DNA of 64,000 nucleotides from Zhihengliuella salsuginis (lineage in GTDB: Bacteria; Actinomycetota; Actinomycetes; Actinomycetales; Micrococcaceae). This document shows positions 48,752-57,815 of this stretch, piece after piece (the first letter of the stretch is position 1; each line of letters starts with the position of its first letter). Location: contig NZ_BMXK01000008.1 of the NCBI RefSeq assembly GCF_014651715.1, positions 62,001 to 126,000 of the forward strand, read 5' to 3'. Position numbers and translations under genes: made by a program. The notes under the pieces are model-generated. The model made no database searches. It saw only the letters and a program-made list of their open reading frames with translations, and was not told the origin of the DNA.

Positions 48752-51700
48752 ATGGCTCTCACCTTGACTTATCCCGAGTCCCTGCCCGTCAGCGCGCGTC
48801 GGGACGACATCACGACGGCGATCCGCGAGAACCAGGTCGTGGTCATCGCCGGCGAGACCGGCTCCGGCAAGACGACCCAGCTGCCCAAGATGGTCCACGA
48901 GGTCCTCGAGCAGGAGCGCGCCCAGCGCCACGCCGACGGCCGGCCGGCGACGAGGCGCGGGCTCATCGGGCACACCCAGCCGCGGCGGATCGCCGCCCGT
49001 TCCGTGGCGGAGCGCCTCGCCGAGGAGACGGGCGTGGAGCTCGGCGACGAGATCGGCTACCAGGTCCGCTTCACGTCCCAGGCCTCGCGCTCGACCCGGA
49101 TCAAGGTCATGACCGACGGCATCCTCCTGGCCGAGATCCAGCACGACCGGCTGCTCAAGCGCTACGACGCAATCGTCATCGACGAGGCCCACGAGCGCAG
49201 CCTGAACATCGACTTCCTGCTCGGCTACCTCAAGCAGCTGCTGCCGCAGCGCCCGGACCTCAAGCTCGTCATCACCTCGGCGACGATCGACCCGGAACGG
49301 TTCGCCCAGCACTTCGGGCGCCCCGACGGCGACACCGTGGACCCGGCCCCGGTGATCGAAGTCTCCGGCCGCACCTACCCCGTCGAGATCCGGTACCGCC
49401 CGCTGAACCCCGCAGACGCGCTCGACGCCGACGAGCTCGAGACCCACGAGCGGGAGGACGATCGCGACCCCATCGACGCGATCTCCGACGCCGTCGACGA
49501 GCTGGCCGCCGAGGAGCCGGGCGACATCCTCGTCTTCCTCTCGGGCGAACGGGAGATCCGGGACGCCGCCGACGCTCTGCGCGCCAAGGTGGGAGTGTCC
49601 CGCCGGCTCGCCGGCACAGAGATCCTTCCCCTGTTCGGCCGCCTGTCCATGGCGGAGCAGCACCGCGTCTTCTCCCGCAGCTCCCACCGCCGGATCGTCC
49701 TGGCCACCAACGTCGCCGAGACCTCGCTGACCGTGCCCGGGATCAAGTACGTGATCGACGCCGGGACCGCCCGCATCTCCCGGTACTCCCACCGCACCAA
49801 AGTGCAGCGGCTGCCGATCGAACGCGTCTCCCAGGCCAGCGCGAACCAGCGGTCCGGCCGCTGCGGCCGCGTCTCGGACGGCATCGCGATCCGCCTCTAC
49901 TCCGAGGAGGACTTCTCCGCGCGCCCGGAGTTCACGGATCCGGAGATCCTGCGCACCAACCTGGCGGCCGTCATCCTGCAGATGGCCTCCATGGGCGTCG
50001 TCTCCTCCCCCGCCGACGTCGCGAACTTCCCCTTCGTCGAGGCACCCGACGCCAAGGCGGTGAACGACGGCGTCACCCTCCTGCGCGAACTCGGAGCCGT
50101 GACGAACGGCAAGTCGGTGGAGATCACCAGGGTCGGCCGCCAGCTCGCTCAGCTCCCCCTCGACGTCCGGCTCGGCCGCATGATCGTCGAATCCGGCCGG
50201 CGGGGCGTCGCGAAAGAGGTCATGATCCTCGCGGCCGCGCTGACTGTCCAGGACCCGCGGGAGCGCCCCAGCGAGGAGACCGGCAACCGGGCGAAGGCCG
50301 CCGAGATGCACGCGCGGTTCAAGGACGAGCGGTCCGACTTCTCCTCCTTCCTGCTGCTGTGGAAGTACCTGCAGGAGCAGCAGAAGGAGCTCTCCTCCTC
50401 GGCCTTCCGCAGGCTCTGCAAGAAGGAGTTCATCAACTACATGCGCGTGCGCGAGTGGCAGGACCTCTTCGCGCAGCTGCGCCAGCTCGCCAAACCGCTC
50501 GACATCACGCTCACGCCCGGCCCGGTCGATCCCTCCGGGCTCGAGGAGCCGATCCACCAGTCCCTGCTGGCCGGCCTGCTCAGCCACATCGGACTGTGGG
50601 ACGAGCGCAAGCGCGAGTACGCGGGCGCCCGCGGCACCCGGTTCGCGGTCTTCCCCGGTTCCGCCCTCTTCAAGAAGAACCACGACTGGGTGATGGCGGC
50701 CGAACTCGTCGAGACCTCCCGGCTGTGGGCCCGCACCGCGGCGGTCTTCAAGCCCGAGTGGGTCGAGGACGTCGCCGCCGACCTCGTCAAGCGCAGCTAC
50801 TCGGAGCCGCACTGGTCCCGCAAGCAGGGGGCCGTCATGGGCTACGAGAAGGTCACGCTGTTCGGCGTGCCGATCATCGCCCAGCGGCGCATCCAGTACG
50901 GGCGCGTCGACAAGCCGCTGGCGCGGGAGCTCTTCATCCGCCACGCGCTCGTCGAAGGCGACTGGCGCACGGGGCACCGGTTCTTCCACCGCAACCGCAA
51001 GCTCCTCGCAGAGGTCGAGGAGCTCGAGTCGCGCATGCGCCGGCGGGATCTGCGCATCTCCGACGAGGACCTCTTCGAGTTCTACGATCAGCGTCTCGGC
51101 GGGGACGTCACCACCGAGCGCCACTTCGACCGCTGGTGGAAGAAGGCCCAGCACGAGGACCCGAAGCTGCTCGATTTCGATCCGGACGCGGTCCTGGCCG
51201 TCGACGCGGAAGAAGTCGACGAGTCGGCGTACCCGCGCAAGTGGCGGCACGGGGACCTGGACCTCGACCTGAGCTACGAGTTCAACCCCTCGCAGGCGAC
51301 GACGTCGCGCGGCAGCGCGGCAACGGCCGGCCCGCACGCGCCGCAGCGCCCCGAGGACCACGACGGCATCACCATCCGGGTCCCGATCCTGTTCCTGAAC
51401 CAGCTGGATCCGGCGCGCTTCCGCTGGCAGATCCCGGGGCTGCGCGTCGAGCTCGTGACCGCGCTCATCAAGTCCCTGCCCAAGCAGGTCCGGAAGAACT
51501 TCGTCCCGGCGCCCGATGTCGCCCAGCAGGCGGTCGCGGCGCTCGCCGCCGATTTCGACCCGGAGACCGAGGAACTCGAGCCGTCGCTCGAGCTGGCCCT
51601 GCGCCGGCTGCGCGGATTCGTCATCCCCCCGGGCTCGTGGGACTGGAGCGCGGTGCCCGCCTACCTGCTGCCGACCTTCCAGGTCGTCGACGCGCAGGCG

Positions 51701-52819
51701 AAGGTCCTCGCCGAGGGAAGGGACCTCGAGGTCCTGCAGGAGTCGCTGGCCGCCGCGAACCGCCGTGCTCTGGCCGAATCGCTGGGCTCCGGCGGCGGAG
51801 CGCTGGCCGACCTCGCGGGCGCACCGTCGCCCGGGGCGGCCGCACGGGCCGGCGCACCGGGGAAGAAGAACAAGGGCCGTGGCGCACACCGCGGGGGCGA
51901 ACCAGCGGGCCGGACCGGACCGGCGTCGTCCCGGTGGGAGGCCTCCGGCCTGACCGACTGGACCGACTCCGTGGGCGCCGGCGGCACGATCGAGCGCAAG
52001 GTGACCAGCGAGGCCGCCGGCCAGGTCATCACCGGGTTCCCGGCGCTCGTCGATGCCGGCTCGGACGTCACGCTGACCGTCTACCGGAACGAGGCGGAAC
52101 AGCTCGCCGCCCACCGGACCGGCGTGATCCGGCTGCTGATGCTGAAGGTGCCCTCGCCGACGCGCTACGTGACCGACCATCTCAACAACCAGGAGAAGCT
52201 GGTCTTCACGCAGAACCCGCACGGGTCCGTGGAGACGCTGATCGCCGACTGCGCGCAGGCCGCGGTCGACAAGCTGGTCCCGGAGCAGCTGCCGTTCACG
52301 CGGCCCGAGTTCGACGGGCTCTACCAGCACGTCCGGGCCGAGCTGATCGACACGGTCTTCTCGGTCACCGCGATCGTGGAGAAGGTCCTCTCCTCCGCGC
52401 GCCGGGTCGACCAGCGGATCAAGAAGGCCTCGTCCCTGGCGCTGATGCACGCGCTCTCCGACATCCGGGCCCAACTCGAGCAGCTCGTATACCCCGGATT
52501 CGTCGCGGGCACCGGCTACGCCCAGCTCGCGCACCTGCCGCGCTACGTCAAGGCCATCGAGATCCGGCTCGACAAGCTCGAGGCCGGGGCCGTGACCCGC
52601 GACAACCAGCACATGCTCGCCGTGCAGGCGGTCGAGGACGACTACGACGCGGCCCTCGAAGCACTGCCCGCCGGCGTGCGCACACCCGCGAAACTCGCGG
52701 CGGTCAAATGGATGATCGAGGAACTGCGGGTCAGCTTCTTCGCCCAGGAGCTCGGCACTGCGCACTCCGTCTCGGAGAAGCGCATCCGCACGGCGCTGCG
52801 CGAGGCGCGGGCCAAGTAG
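48752..52819 (+). CDS. hrpA: ATP-dependent RNA helicase HrpA
   Basis: This 1355-residue DEAH-box helicase has Walker A VVVIAGETGSGKTTQLPKMV (residues ~30-50), TQPRRIAARSVAERLAEETG, the DEAH box VIDEAHERSLNIDFLLGYLK, motif III ITSATIDPERFA, motif V VLATNVAETSLTVPGIKYVI and motif VI QRSGRCGRVSDGIAIRLYSE. It is followed by winged-helix, ratchet and OB-fold regions and the long C-terminal domain specific to HrpA. The length is normal. HrpA rescues stalled or collided ribosomes in Escherichia coli. A Gly/Ala-rich low-complexity linker lies near residues 1025-1070. Confidence 0.95.
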   Translation: MALTLTYPESLPVSARRDDITTAIRENQVVVIAGETGSGKTTQLPKMVHEVLEQERAQRHADGRPATRRGLIGHTQPRRIAARSVAERLAEETGVELGDEIGYQVRFTSQASRSTRIKVMTDGILLAEIQHDRLLKRYDAIVIDEAHERSLNIDFLLGYLKQLLPQRPDLKLVITSATIDPERFAQHFGRPDGDTVDPAPVIEVSGRTYPVEIRYRPLNPADALDADELETHEREDDRDPIDAISDAVDELAAEEPGDILVFLSGEREIRDAADALRAKVGVSRRLAGTEILPLFGRLSMAEQHRVFSRSSHRRIVLATNVAETSLTVPGIKYVIDAGTARISRYSHRTKVQRLPIERVSQASANQRSGRCGRVSDGIAIRLYSEEDFSARPEFTDPEILRTNLAAVILQMASMGVVSSPADVANFPFVEAPDAKAVNDGVTLLRELGAVTNGKSVEITRVGRQLAQLPLDVRLGRMIVESGRRGVAKEVMILAAALTVQDPRERPSEETGNRAKAAEMHARFKDERSDFSSFLLLWKYLQEQQKELSSSAFRRLCKKEFINYMRVREWQDLFAQLRQLAKPLDITLTPGPVDPSGLEEPIHQSLLAGLLSHIGLWDERKREYAGARGTRFAVFPGSALFKKNHDWVMAAELVETSRLWARTAAVFKPEWVEDVAADLVKRSYSEPHWSRKQGAVMGYEKVTLFGVPIIAQRRIQYGRVDKPLARELFIRHALVEGDWRTGHRFFHRNRKLLAEVEELESRMRRRDLRISDEDLFEFYDQRLGGDVTTERHFDRWWKKAQHEDPKLLDFDPDAVLAVDAEEVDESAYPRKWRHGDLDLDLSYEFNPSQATTSRGSAATAGPHAPQRPEDHDGITIRVPILFLNQLDPARFRWQIPGLRVELVTALIKSLPKQVRKNFVPAPDVAQQAVAALAADFDPETEELEPSLELALRRLRGFVIPPGSWDWSAVPAYLLPTFQVVDAQAKVLAEGRDLEVLQESLAAANRRALAESLGSGGGALADLAGAPSPGAAARAGAPGKKNKGRGAHRGGEPAGRTGPASSRWEASGLTDWTDSVGAGGTIERKVTSEAAGQVITGFPALVDAGSDVTLTVYRNEAEQLAAHRTGVIRLLMLKVPSPTRYVTDHLNNQEKLVFTQNPHGSVETLIADCAQAAVDKLVPEQLPFTRPEFDGLYQHVRAELIDTVFSVTAIVEKVLSSARRVDQRIKKASSLALMHALSDIRAQLEQLVYPGFVAGTGYAQLAHLPRYVKAIEIRLDKLEAGAVTRDNQHMLAVQAVEDDYDAALEALPAGVRTPAKLAAVKWMIEELRVSFFAQELGTAHSVSEKRIRTALREARAK

Positions 52820-52901
52820 CGCGGACCGCTCCGGAACGACGGCAGGACGCAGCCTCCACGCTCAGGGCGACGCGACGGCGTCGTACCGGCGCCCTGCCGG
52901 G
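52820..52901. terminator. Possible terminator region between hrpA and the HIT gene
   Basis: The 82-base convergent gap contains CGGCAGG (near 52840) and CCTGCCG (near 52893), which could close a long hairpin. There is no T tract. Confidence 0.25.
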
Positions 52902-53330
52902 CTACTCCGCGGGCACCGCCTCCGCGTGCCCGTCGGCACGGAGCGCGGCGCGCAGGCGCACCGCGACGGCGTCGAGCGTCTCGGCGTCGGTGCTGCCCTG
53001 CGGGCTCGAGAAATCGTAGTCGCGCATCGAATTCACGGGCCACACGTGCACGTGCAGGTGCGGGACCTCGAACCCCATGATGGTGGTCCCTGCACGGGCC
53101 GATCCGAACTCCCGGACTTGCGAGGTACCGATCTTCTGGGCCACGGCGGTGACCTTCGCGTAGAGCACCGGATCCGCGTCGGTCCACCGGTCCGCCTCCT
53201 CGCGGGGGACGACCAGCACGTGCCCGTCGGTCTGCGGGCGCACGTCGAGGAACGCGACGACGTCGGCGTCGCTCCACACGAACCGGCCCGGGATCTCGCC
53301 GGCGATGATCTTGGAAAACAGAGAACTCAT
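52902..53330 (-). CDS. HIT-family protein
   Basis: This 142-residue histidine-triad nucleotide-binding hydrolase has catalytic motif HLHVHVWPV, with SLFSKIIAGEIPGRFVWSDA and VRPQTDGHVLVVPREEADRW at the N-terminal half. The usual role is hydrolysis of AMP-lysine or related nucleotide conjugates; the substrate is unknown. I place the start at ATG 53330 (MSSLFSK) instead of ATG 53339, because a TAGGAT element ends 7 bases upstream and overlaps the more distal ATG. It is divergent from the desulfhydrase gene. Confidence 0.9.
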   Translation of the reverse strand: MSSLFSKIIAGEIPGRFVWSDADVVAFLDVRPQTDGHVLVVPREEADRWTDADPVLYAKVTAVAQKIGTSQVREFGSARAGTTIMGFEVPHLHVHVWPVNSMRDYDFSSPQGSTDAETLDAVAVRLRAALRADGHAEAVPAE

Positions 53331-53337
53331 GCCTCGC

Positions 53338-53347
53338 ATCCTAAGCT
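53338..53347. promoter_or_regulatory. Overlapping opposed -10 elements of the HIT and desulfhydrase genes
   Basis: Minus-strand TAGGAT occupies 53338-53343 and is 7 bases from the HIT ATG. Plus-strand TAAGCT occupies 53342-53347 and is 6 bases from the GTG at 53354. The two hexamers share two bases, so the promoters should exclude each other. Confidence 0.5.
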
Positions 53348-53353
53348 AGGCAG

Positions 53354-54463
53354 GTGAACACAGCATCCCGACGCCCAGCATCCGAACGCACGTGGGTCGA
53401 CAACGCCGTCCGGCAGATCGAGGCCGACGCCACCCGCAGCGCAGACACGCACCTGCACCGCCTGAGCCTGCCGGCGGAGTGGGGCATCGACCTCTACCTC
53501 AAGGACGAATCCACGCACCGCACCGGCAGCCTCAAGCACCGGCTGGCCCGGTCCCTGTTCCTCTACGGCCTCGTCAACGGCTGGATCACCGAGGGCACCA
53601 CGATCGTCGAGGCGTCCAGCGGCAGCACGGCCGTCTCCGAGGCCTACTACGCGCAGCTGCTCGGGCTCGACTTCGTCGCCGTGATGGCCGCGACGACCAG
53701 CGCCGAGAAGATCGACCTGATCGAGCGCTTCGGCGGCACGTGCCATCTCGTCGACGACCCCGGCTCGGTCTACGCCGAGGCCGAGCGCATCACCGCCGAG
53801 ACCGGCGGCCACTACATGGACCAGTTCACGTACGCGGAGCGGGCCACCGACTGGCGCGGGAACAACAACATCGCCGAGTCGATCTTCGAACAGCTCGCGG
53901 CGGAGACCCACCCGGTCCCCGCCTGGGTCGTCGTCGGCGCGGGCACGGGCGGCACGAGCGCGACGATCGGCCGGTACGTGCGCTACCACCGCTTCGGCAC
54001 CCGGCTGGCCGTCGGCGATCCGGAGGGGTCGGCCTTCCTGCCCGCATGGGAGGCCTGGCACGACGGCGGCTACCCGGCCGCCGTCGTGGGGTCCGCCAGC
54101 CGCATCGAAGGGATCGGGCGGGCCCGGCCCGAGCCGAGCTTCGTCCCGTCCGTGATCGACCAGGTGACGCGCGTGCCCGACGGCGCCTCGATCGCCGCGA
54201 TGCGGCACCTCGCCGACTGGGCCGGGTTGAGCGCCGGGCCCTCGACGGGGACGAATCTCTGGCTCACATGGCAGCTCATCGCCGGCATGGTCGAGCGCGG
54301 CGAATCCGGCAGCGTCGTGACCCTGCTGTGCGACAGCGGAGACCGGTACGGCAGGAGCCACCGCGATCCCGAGTGGCTCGCGGCCCGCGGCATCGATCCC
54401 GCGCCGTACACGGGCGTGATCGAGGAGTTCCTCGAGAGCGGAACGTGGCGCATCGGGGGCTGA
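53354..54463 (+). CDS. PLP-dependent L-cysteine desulfhydrase-like protein (Cds1 family)
   Basis: This 369-residue fold-type II PLP enzyme resembles actinobacterial Cds1 (Rv3684), which releases H2S, pyruvate and ammonia from cysteine, more than CysK. The PLP lysine is in [20 protein letters not shown]. The substrate loop is [19 protein letters not shown], the phosphate-binding loop is [17 protein letters not shown], and the serine/threonine block GPSTGTNLW lies near the C terminus. An older label of cysteine synthase is possible. No serine acetyltransferase is nearby. The GTG start is fixed by the -10 element 6 bases upstream. Confidence 0.87.
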   Translation: MNTASRRPASERTWVDNAVRQIEADATRSADTHLHRLSLPAEWGIDLYLKDESTHRTGSLKHRLARSLFLYGLVNGWITEGTTIVEASSGSTAVSEAYYAQLLGLDFVAVMAATTSAEKIDLIERFGGTCHLVDDPGSVYAEAERITAETGGHYMDQFTYAERATDWRGNNNIAESIFEQLAAETHPVPAWVVVGAGTGGTSATIGRYVRYHRFGTRLAVGDPEGSAFLPAWEAWHDGGYPAAVVGSASRIEGIGRARPEPSFVPSVIDQVTRVPDGASIAAMRHLADWAGLSAGPSTGTNLWLTWQLIAGMVERGESGSVVTLLCDSGDRYGRSHRDPEWLAARGIDPAPYTGVIEEFLESGTWRIGG

Positions 54464-54480
54464 TTCCCGGGGCCCGCTGA

Positions 54481-54486
54481 TAGGCT
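54481..54486 (+). promoter_or_regulatory. -10 hexamer TAGGCT of zur
   Basis: TAGGCT lies 41 bases before the zur ATG and 15 bases after the preceding stop. This gene would have a short leader. Confidence 0.35.
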
Positions 54487-54527
54487 GGAACAGTTCTCAA
54501 CAACGAGCTGCTCGGGAGTCTGCCTAC

Positions 54528-54968
54528 ATGAACAGCACGGATGCCGGTTCCGGCGCCAACCGCGATGTCGCCCCTCGCGTCACCAAGCAGCGGCTGGCCG
54601 TCAGCGGCGCCCTCGACGAGCTGACGGACTTCGTCAGCGCACAGGAGCTGTACCGGTGGCTGCACGACCGCGGGCAGAAGGTCTCCCTGGCGACGGTCTA
54701 CCGCATCCTGCAGTCGATGGCGGACGACGGCCTCGTGGACGTCTTGCGCTCCAACGACGGCGAGTCGGTGTACCGGCAGTGCGAGGTCGCCGAGCACCAC
54801 CACCACATCGTCTGCCGGAACTGCGGCAAGGCCGTGGAGATCGAGGCGCCGTCGATCGAGGAGTGGACCCGGCAGATCGCAGCCCAGCACGGGTTCACCC
54901 AGCCGGGCCACACGATCGAGATCTTCGGCCTGTGCGCCGAGTGCTCGGCCGCGCTCGACGCCGGCTAG
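54528..54968 (+). CDS. zur: Zur, zinc uptake regulator (Fur family)
   Basis: This 146-residue metal-sensing repressor has an N-terminal winged helix (FVSAQELYRWLHDRGQKVSL, ATVYRILQSMADDG). It is followed by the metal-binding dimer domain with AEHHHHIVCRNCGKAVEIEA and a second CXXC in LCAECSAAL, giving the structural zinc site. The Zur assignment rests on these motifs and on the convergent znuABC operon. The stop codons of zur and znuB overlap as CTAG. Confidence 0.92.
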   Translation: MNSTDAGSGANRDVAPRVTKQRLAVSGALDELTDFVSAQELYRWLHDRGQKVSLATVYRILQSMADDGLVDVLRSNDGESVYRQCEVAEHHHHIVCRNCGKAVEIEAPSIEEWTRQIAAQHGFTQPGHTIEIFGLCAECSAALDAG

Positions 54969-55849
54969 CTCGCGACCGCCGCCTCAGCCGCGTCCCGGTT
55001 GTGCCGGACGCGCATGCGCTGCCACGCGATGACGCGGCACACGACGTAGATCAGGAACGAGATCGTCGTGACGTAGGGGCTGATGGGCAGCCTCCCCGCC
55101 AGCGCCAGCATGATGCCTCCGACGACGGAGACCATCGCGAAGGAGACCGACAGGACGACTGTCAGCACCGGGCGCGCAGTCACCTTCAGCGCGGCGGCCG
55201 CCGGCGTGATCAGCAGGCTGAGCACGAGCAGGGCACCCACGATCTGGATCGACAGGGCGACCGCCAGACCCAGCAGCACCATGAACGCGGCGGAAAGCCA
55301 TCCGGCCGGCACGCCGCGCGCGGCGGCGACGGCGGGATCGACGCTGACGAACGTCAGGGGCCGCCACAACAGGGCCAGGCCGACGATCACGACCACCGAG
55401 CACACGGCCAGCAATCCGAGCTGCACGTCGTCGACGGCCACGATCTGGCCCGTCAGCAGACCGAACTTGTTGGCGCTGCGCCCCTGGTAGAGCGCGAGGA
55501 ACAGGATCCCGAGGCCGAGGCCGAACGGCATCATGACGCCGATGATCGAGTTGCGGTCCTTGGCCCGGGCGCCCATGAGGCCCAGCACCAGGGACGCGAG
55601 GATCGAGCCGACGATCGAGCCGCCGACCACGTTCGCCCCGATGAGCAGCGCGAAGGCCGCCCCGGCGAAGCTGAGCTCGGCGATCCCGTGCACGGCGAAC
55701 GCCATGTCGCGCATCATGACGAACACGCCGACGAGGCCGCCGACGAGGCCCAGCAGGGCGCCGGCGACGATGGAGTTGGAGACCAGCGGGAGCAGTTCGG
55801 CGTAGTTCTCGAAGCTGAAGATCGTCGAGAAGAGGTCGGTGGTATCCAT
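54965..55849 (-). CDS. znuB: Zinc ABC transporter permease ZnuB
   Basis: This 294-residue ABC-3 family permease has about eight membrane helices. Family blocks include SIVAGALLGLVGGLVGVFVM, FAVHGIAELSFAGAAFALLI and ARGVPAGWLSAAFMVLLGLA. It starts directly after znuC ends. Together with ZnuA and ZnuC it imports zinc under low-zinc conditions. Confidence 0.94.
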   Translation of the reverse strand: MDTTDLFSTIFSFENYAELLPLVSNSIVAGALLGLVGGLVGVFVMMRDMAFAVHGIAELSFAGAAFALLIGANVVGGSIVGSILASLVLGLMGARAKDRNSIIGVMMPFGLGLGILFLALYQGRSANKFGLLTGQIVAVDDVQLGLLAVCSVVVIVGLALLWRPLTFVSVDPAVAAARGVPAGWLSAAFMVLLGLAVALSIQIVGALLVLSLLITPAAAALKVTARPVLTVVLSVSFAMVSVVGGIMLALAGRLPISPYVTTISFLIYVVCRVIAWQRMRVRHNRDAAEAAVAS

Positions 55850-56671
55850 CTACTCCCCCGCCATCAAAGCGTCCGTGTGCCCCGCCCCGTGGGGGTGCTC
55901 GACGGACTCGGGGATGCCGACGACGACGATGCGCCCCTTGCTGCGGAACACTTCGATCGGGCTGCCGTACAGGTCGGAGAGCACGTCGCTGGTCATGACC
56001 TCGTCGACTGTGCCGATGTGGAACCGACCGCCGGCCAGGTAGAGGACCCGGTCGACATTCTGCAGGATCGGGTTGATCTCGTGGGTCACGAAGATCACGG
56101 CCGCGCCGTGGTCGCAGGCCTGGCGGTGGATCAGCGACGACACCGCCCGCTGGTGGTGCAGGTCCAGGGACAGCAGCGGCTCGTCGCACAGCAGCAGGTC
56201 GGGGTTGTCGGCCAAGGCCTGGGCGGCCCGCAGCCGCTGCTGCTCGCCGCCGGAGAGGATGCCGAGCGGCTGGTCGGCGTATCGTGTCGCGCCGACCTTC
56301 TCCAGCAGGGTGTCGACCCGTTCGTTCAACTTCTTGCGGCCGAACAGCCGGGGTCCCCAGCGGTGCCCGTCGATGCCGAGGGCGACGAGATCGCGGGCCC
56401 GAAGCGGGGTGTCCTCGGGGAACGACTTCTGCTGGGGAATCGATCCGATCCGGCGGGAACCGGACGTGACCGGCTGTCCGCCGACCTCGACAGCGCCCCC
56501 GGAGAGCTCCTTCAGCCCGAGCAGAACGTTCAGGAACGTCGATTTCCCGGAACCGTTGGGTCCAAGCACGGCGAGGAACTCGCCGGGGGCCACATCGAGG
56601 TCGAGCCCGTCCCAGAGGACGCGGTCGCCGAAGGCCATGCTCGCGTTCCGCAGGCGCACCGCCGGCGTCAC
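55850..56671 (-). CDS. znuC: Zinc ABC transporter ATPase ZnuC
   Basis: This 273-residue ATPase has Walker A VLGPNGSGKSTFLNVLLGLK, signature GILSGGEQQRLRAAQAL, Walker B LLLCDEPLLSLDLH and the switch histidine in VIFVTHEINPIL. The tail (SVEHPHGAGHTDALMAGE) carries three histidines. The start is ambiguous: GTG 56671, 7 bases after the znuA stop, gives the family-like N terminus VTPAVRLRNASMAFGDRVLW. TTG 56689 would overlap znuA by 11 bases. Confidence 0.92.
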   Translation of the reverse strand: MTPAVRLRNASMAFGDRVLWDGLDLDVAPGEFLAVLGPNGSGKSTFLNVLLGLKELSGGAVEVGGQPVTSGSRRIGSIPQQKSFPEDTPLRARDLVALGIDGHRWGPRLFGRKKLNERVDTLLEKVGATRYADQPLGILSGGEQQRLRAAQALADNPDLLLCDEPLLSLDLHHQRAVSSLIHRQACDHGAAVIFVTHEINPILQNVDRVLYLAGGRFHIGTVDEVMTSDVLSDLYGSPIEVFRSKGRIVVVGIPESVEHPHGAGHTDALMAGE

Positions 56672-56678
56672 TGGTGAG

Positions 56679-57698
56679 CTAGCGGTCAAGTGCTTCCTCC
56701 AGGGCAGAGATGTTGGCGGACATCCAACCAGCATAGTCCTCCCCCTCGGGGAGGGTCTCGGTGAACTCCACGACGGCGACGCCGGCGTCCTCGGCTGCCG
56801 TGCGGGCCGCCTCGGTCTGCGGGCTCTCGGTCTGCGGGTTGTAGGCGAGCACGACGGCGTCGCCCCCGTCCAGCACGTCCACCAGTTCCTTCTGGATCAG
56901 CGGTGCCACGTCCTCGCCGTGTTCGATGGCCTCGCTGTACCCGGTCGGAGTGACGTTCTCCAGGCCGGCCTCCTCCAGGAGGTAGTACGGGACCGGCTCG
57001 GTCATGGCGTAGGACTCCCCGCCGCCGGCCAGCGCCTGCTGGCGCTCGGACAGCTCGTCGAGGTCCGCGGCGAGTGCCTCGTAGCGCTCGTGGAAGAGGC
57101 CGCTGTTCTCCGGGTCGAGCTCGCCCAGACTCTCGGCGATCTCGTGTGCGAGCTCGCTCACGGTGTGCAGGTCGTACCAGACGTGCTCGTTGACGTCGCC
57201 GTGGCCGTGGCCGGCGTGCTCGTCGGCAGTTTCGTCTCCGTGATCGGCGTGCTCCTCAGCGGTCTCGTCTCCGTGCCCGGCGTGTTCCTCGGCGGTCTCG
57301 TCCTCGTGCGACTCCTCGAAGTAGTCGACGGCGTAGAGGATCGAATCGTCGTCCAGCTCGAGGTCGCCGACGAGCTGCTCCAGGAAGAAGTCGTATCCCC
57401 CGCCGTTGCCGACCACCAGATCGGCCTTGGTGACGGCGAGCTTGTCCTGCGCGGTGGCCTCGTAGGAGTGCGGGTCCTGCGCCGTGGTCGAGACGATCGA
57501 GCTGACCTCGACCTCGTCGCCGCCGATCGTCTCGGCCAAGTCGCCGTAGACACTGGTCGAGGCGACCACCGTCGTGACGCCGTCGTTCGCCGCCTGTTCC
57601 GAGGCGGCCGTCGAGGCCGCACCGCCGCAGCTGGTGAGCACCAGCGCGCCGACGACGACAGCGGGTGCCAGAGCAAGGCGGGTGAGATGACGAGCCAC
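56679..57698 (-). CDS. znuA: Zinc-binding lipoprotein ZnuA
   Basis: This 339-residue solute-binding protein of the TroA/ZnuA type has a signal peptide ending in the lipobox LTSC near residue 24. Metal ligands come from the PHSYEATAQD region, the VNEHVWYDLHTVSELAHEIA block and the C-terminal half. Between residues 131 and 172 lies a His/Glu/Asp-rich loop of repeated 11-residue units, the zinc-collecting loop typical of ZnuA but here repeated in tandem. It is the first gene of znuABC, with a Zur-box-like palindrome about 100 bases upstream. Confidence 0.94.
   Translation of the reverse strand: MARHLTRLALAPAVVVGALVLTSCGGAASTAASEQAANDGVTTVVASTSVYGDLAETIGGDEVEVSSIVSTTAQDPHSYEATAQDKLAVTKADLVVGNGGGYDFFLEQLVGDLELDDDSILYAVDYFEESHEDETAEEHAGHGDETAEEHADHGDETADEHAGHGHGDVNEHVWYDLHTVSELAHEIAESLGELDPENSGLFHERYEALAADLDELSERQQALAGGGESYAMTEPVPYYLLEEAGLENVTPTGYSEAIEHGEDVAPLIQKELVDVLDGGDAVVLAYNPQTESPQTEAARTAAEDAGVAVVEFTETLPEGEDYAGWMSANISALEEALDR
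57210..57308 (-). repeat. Three 33-bp tandem repeats in znuA
   Basis: Residues 131-163 are three copies of an 11-residue unit (HEDETAEEHAG, HGDETAEEHAD, HGDETADEHAG), followed by the partial copy HGHGD. The DNA repeats every 33 bases with few changes, suggesting recent duplication. Confidence 0.88.
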
Positions 57699-57796
57699 AG
57701 GAGGCCAACCTTTCGGGGAGGGCTACGACCCGGCACCGGCCGGGGACATGAATTAGGAGGTGGGGGCGCGACGTTGCGCACCCCCACCCTACCCTA

Positions 57797-57815
57797 AATG
57801 CGAATCGTTAGCATT
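57797..57815. promoter_or_regulatory. Probable Zur operator of znuABC
   Basis: AATGCGAATCGTTAGCATT is a near-palindrome with half sites AATGC-NAA. It overlaps the start of the znuA promoter region: a minus-strand TAGGGT lies immediately downstream at 57791-57796. It touches the stop codon of the upstream membrane-protein gene. Position and symmetry fit zinc-dependent repression by the adjacent zur product. Confidence 0.65.

Noticed and set aside
48502-53019. Long open frames in other frames across hrpA on both strands
   Set aside because: The hrpA frame contains all helicase motifs and a -10 element at its start. The others have low-complexity products.
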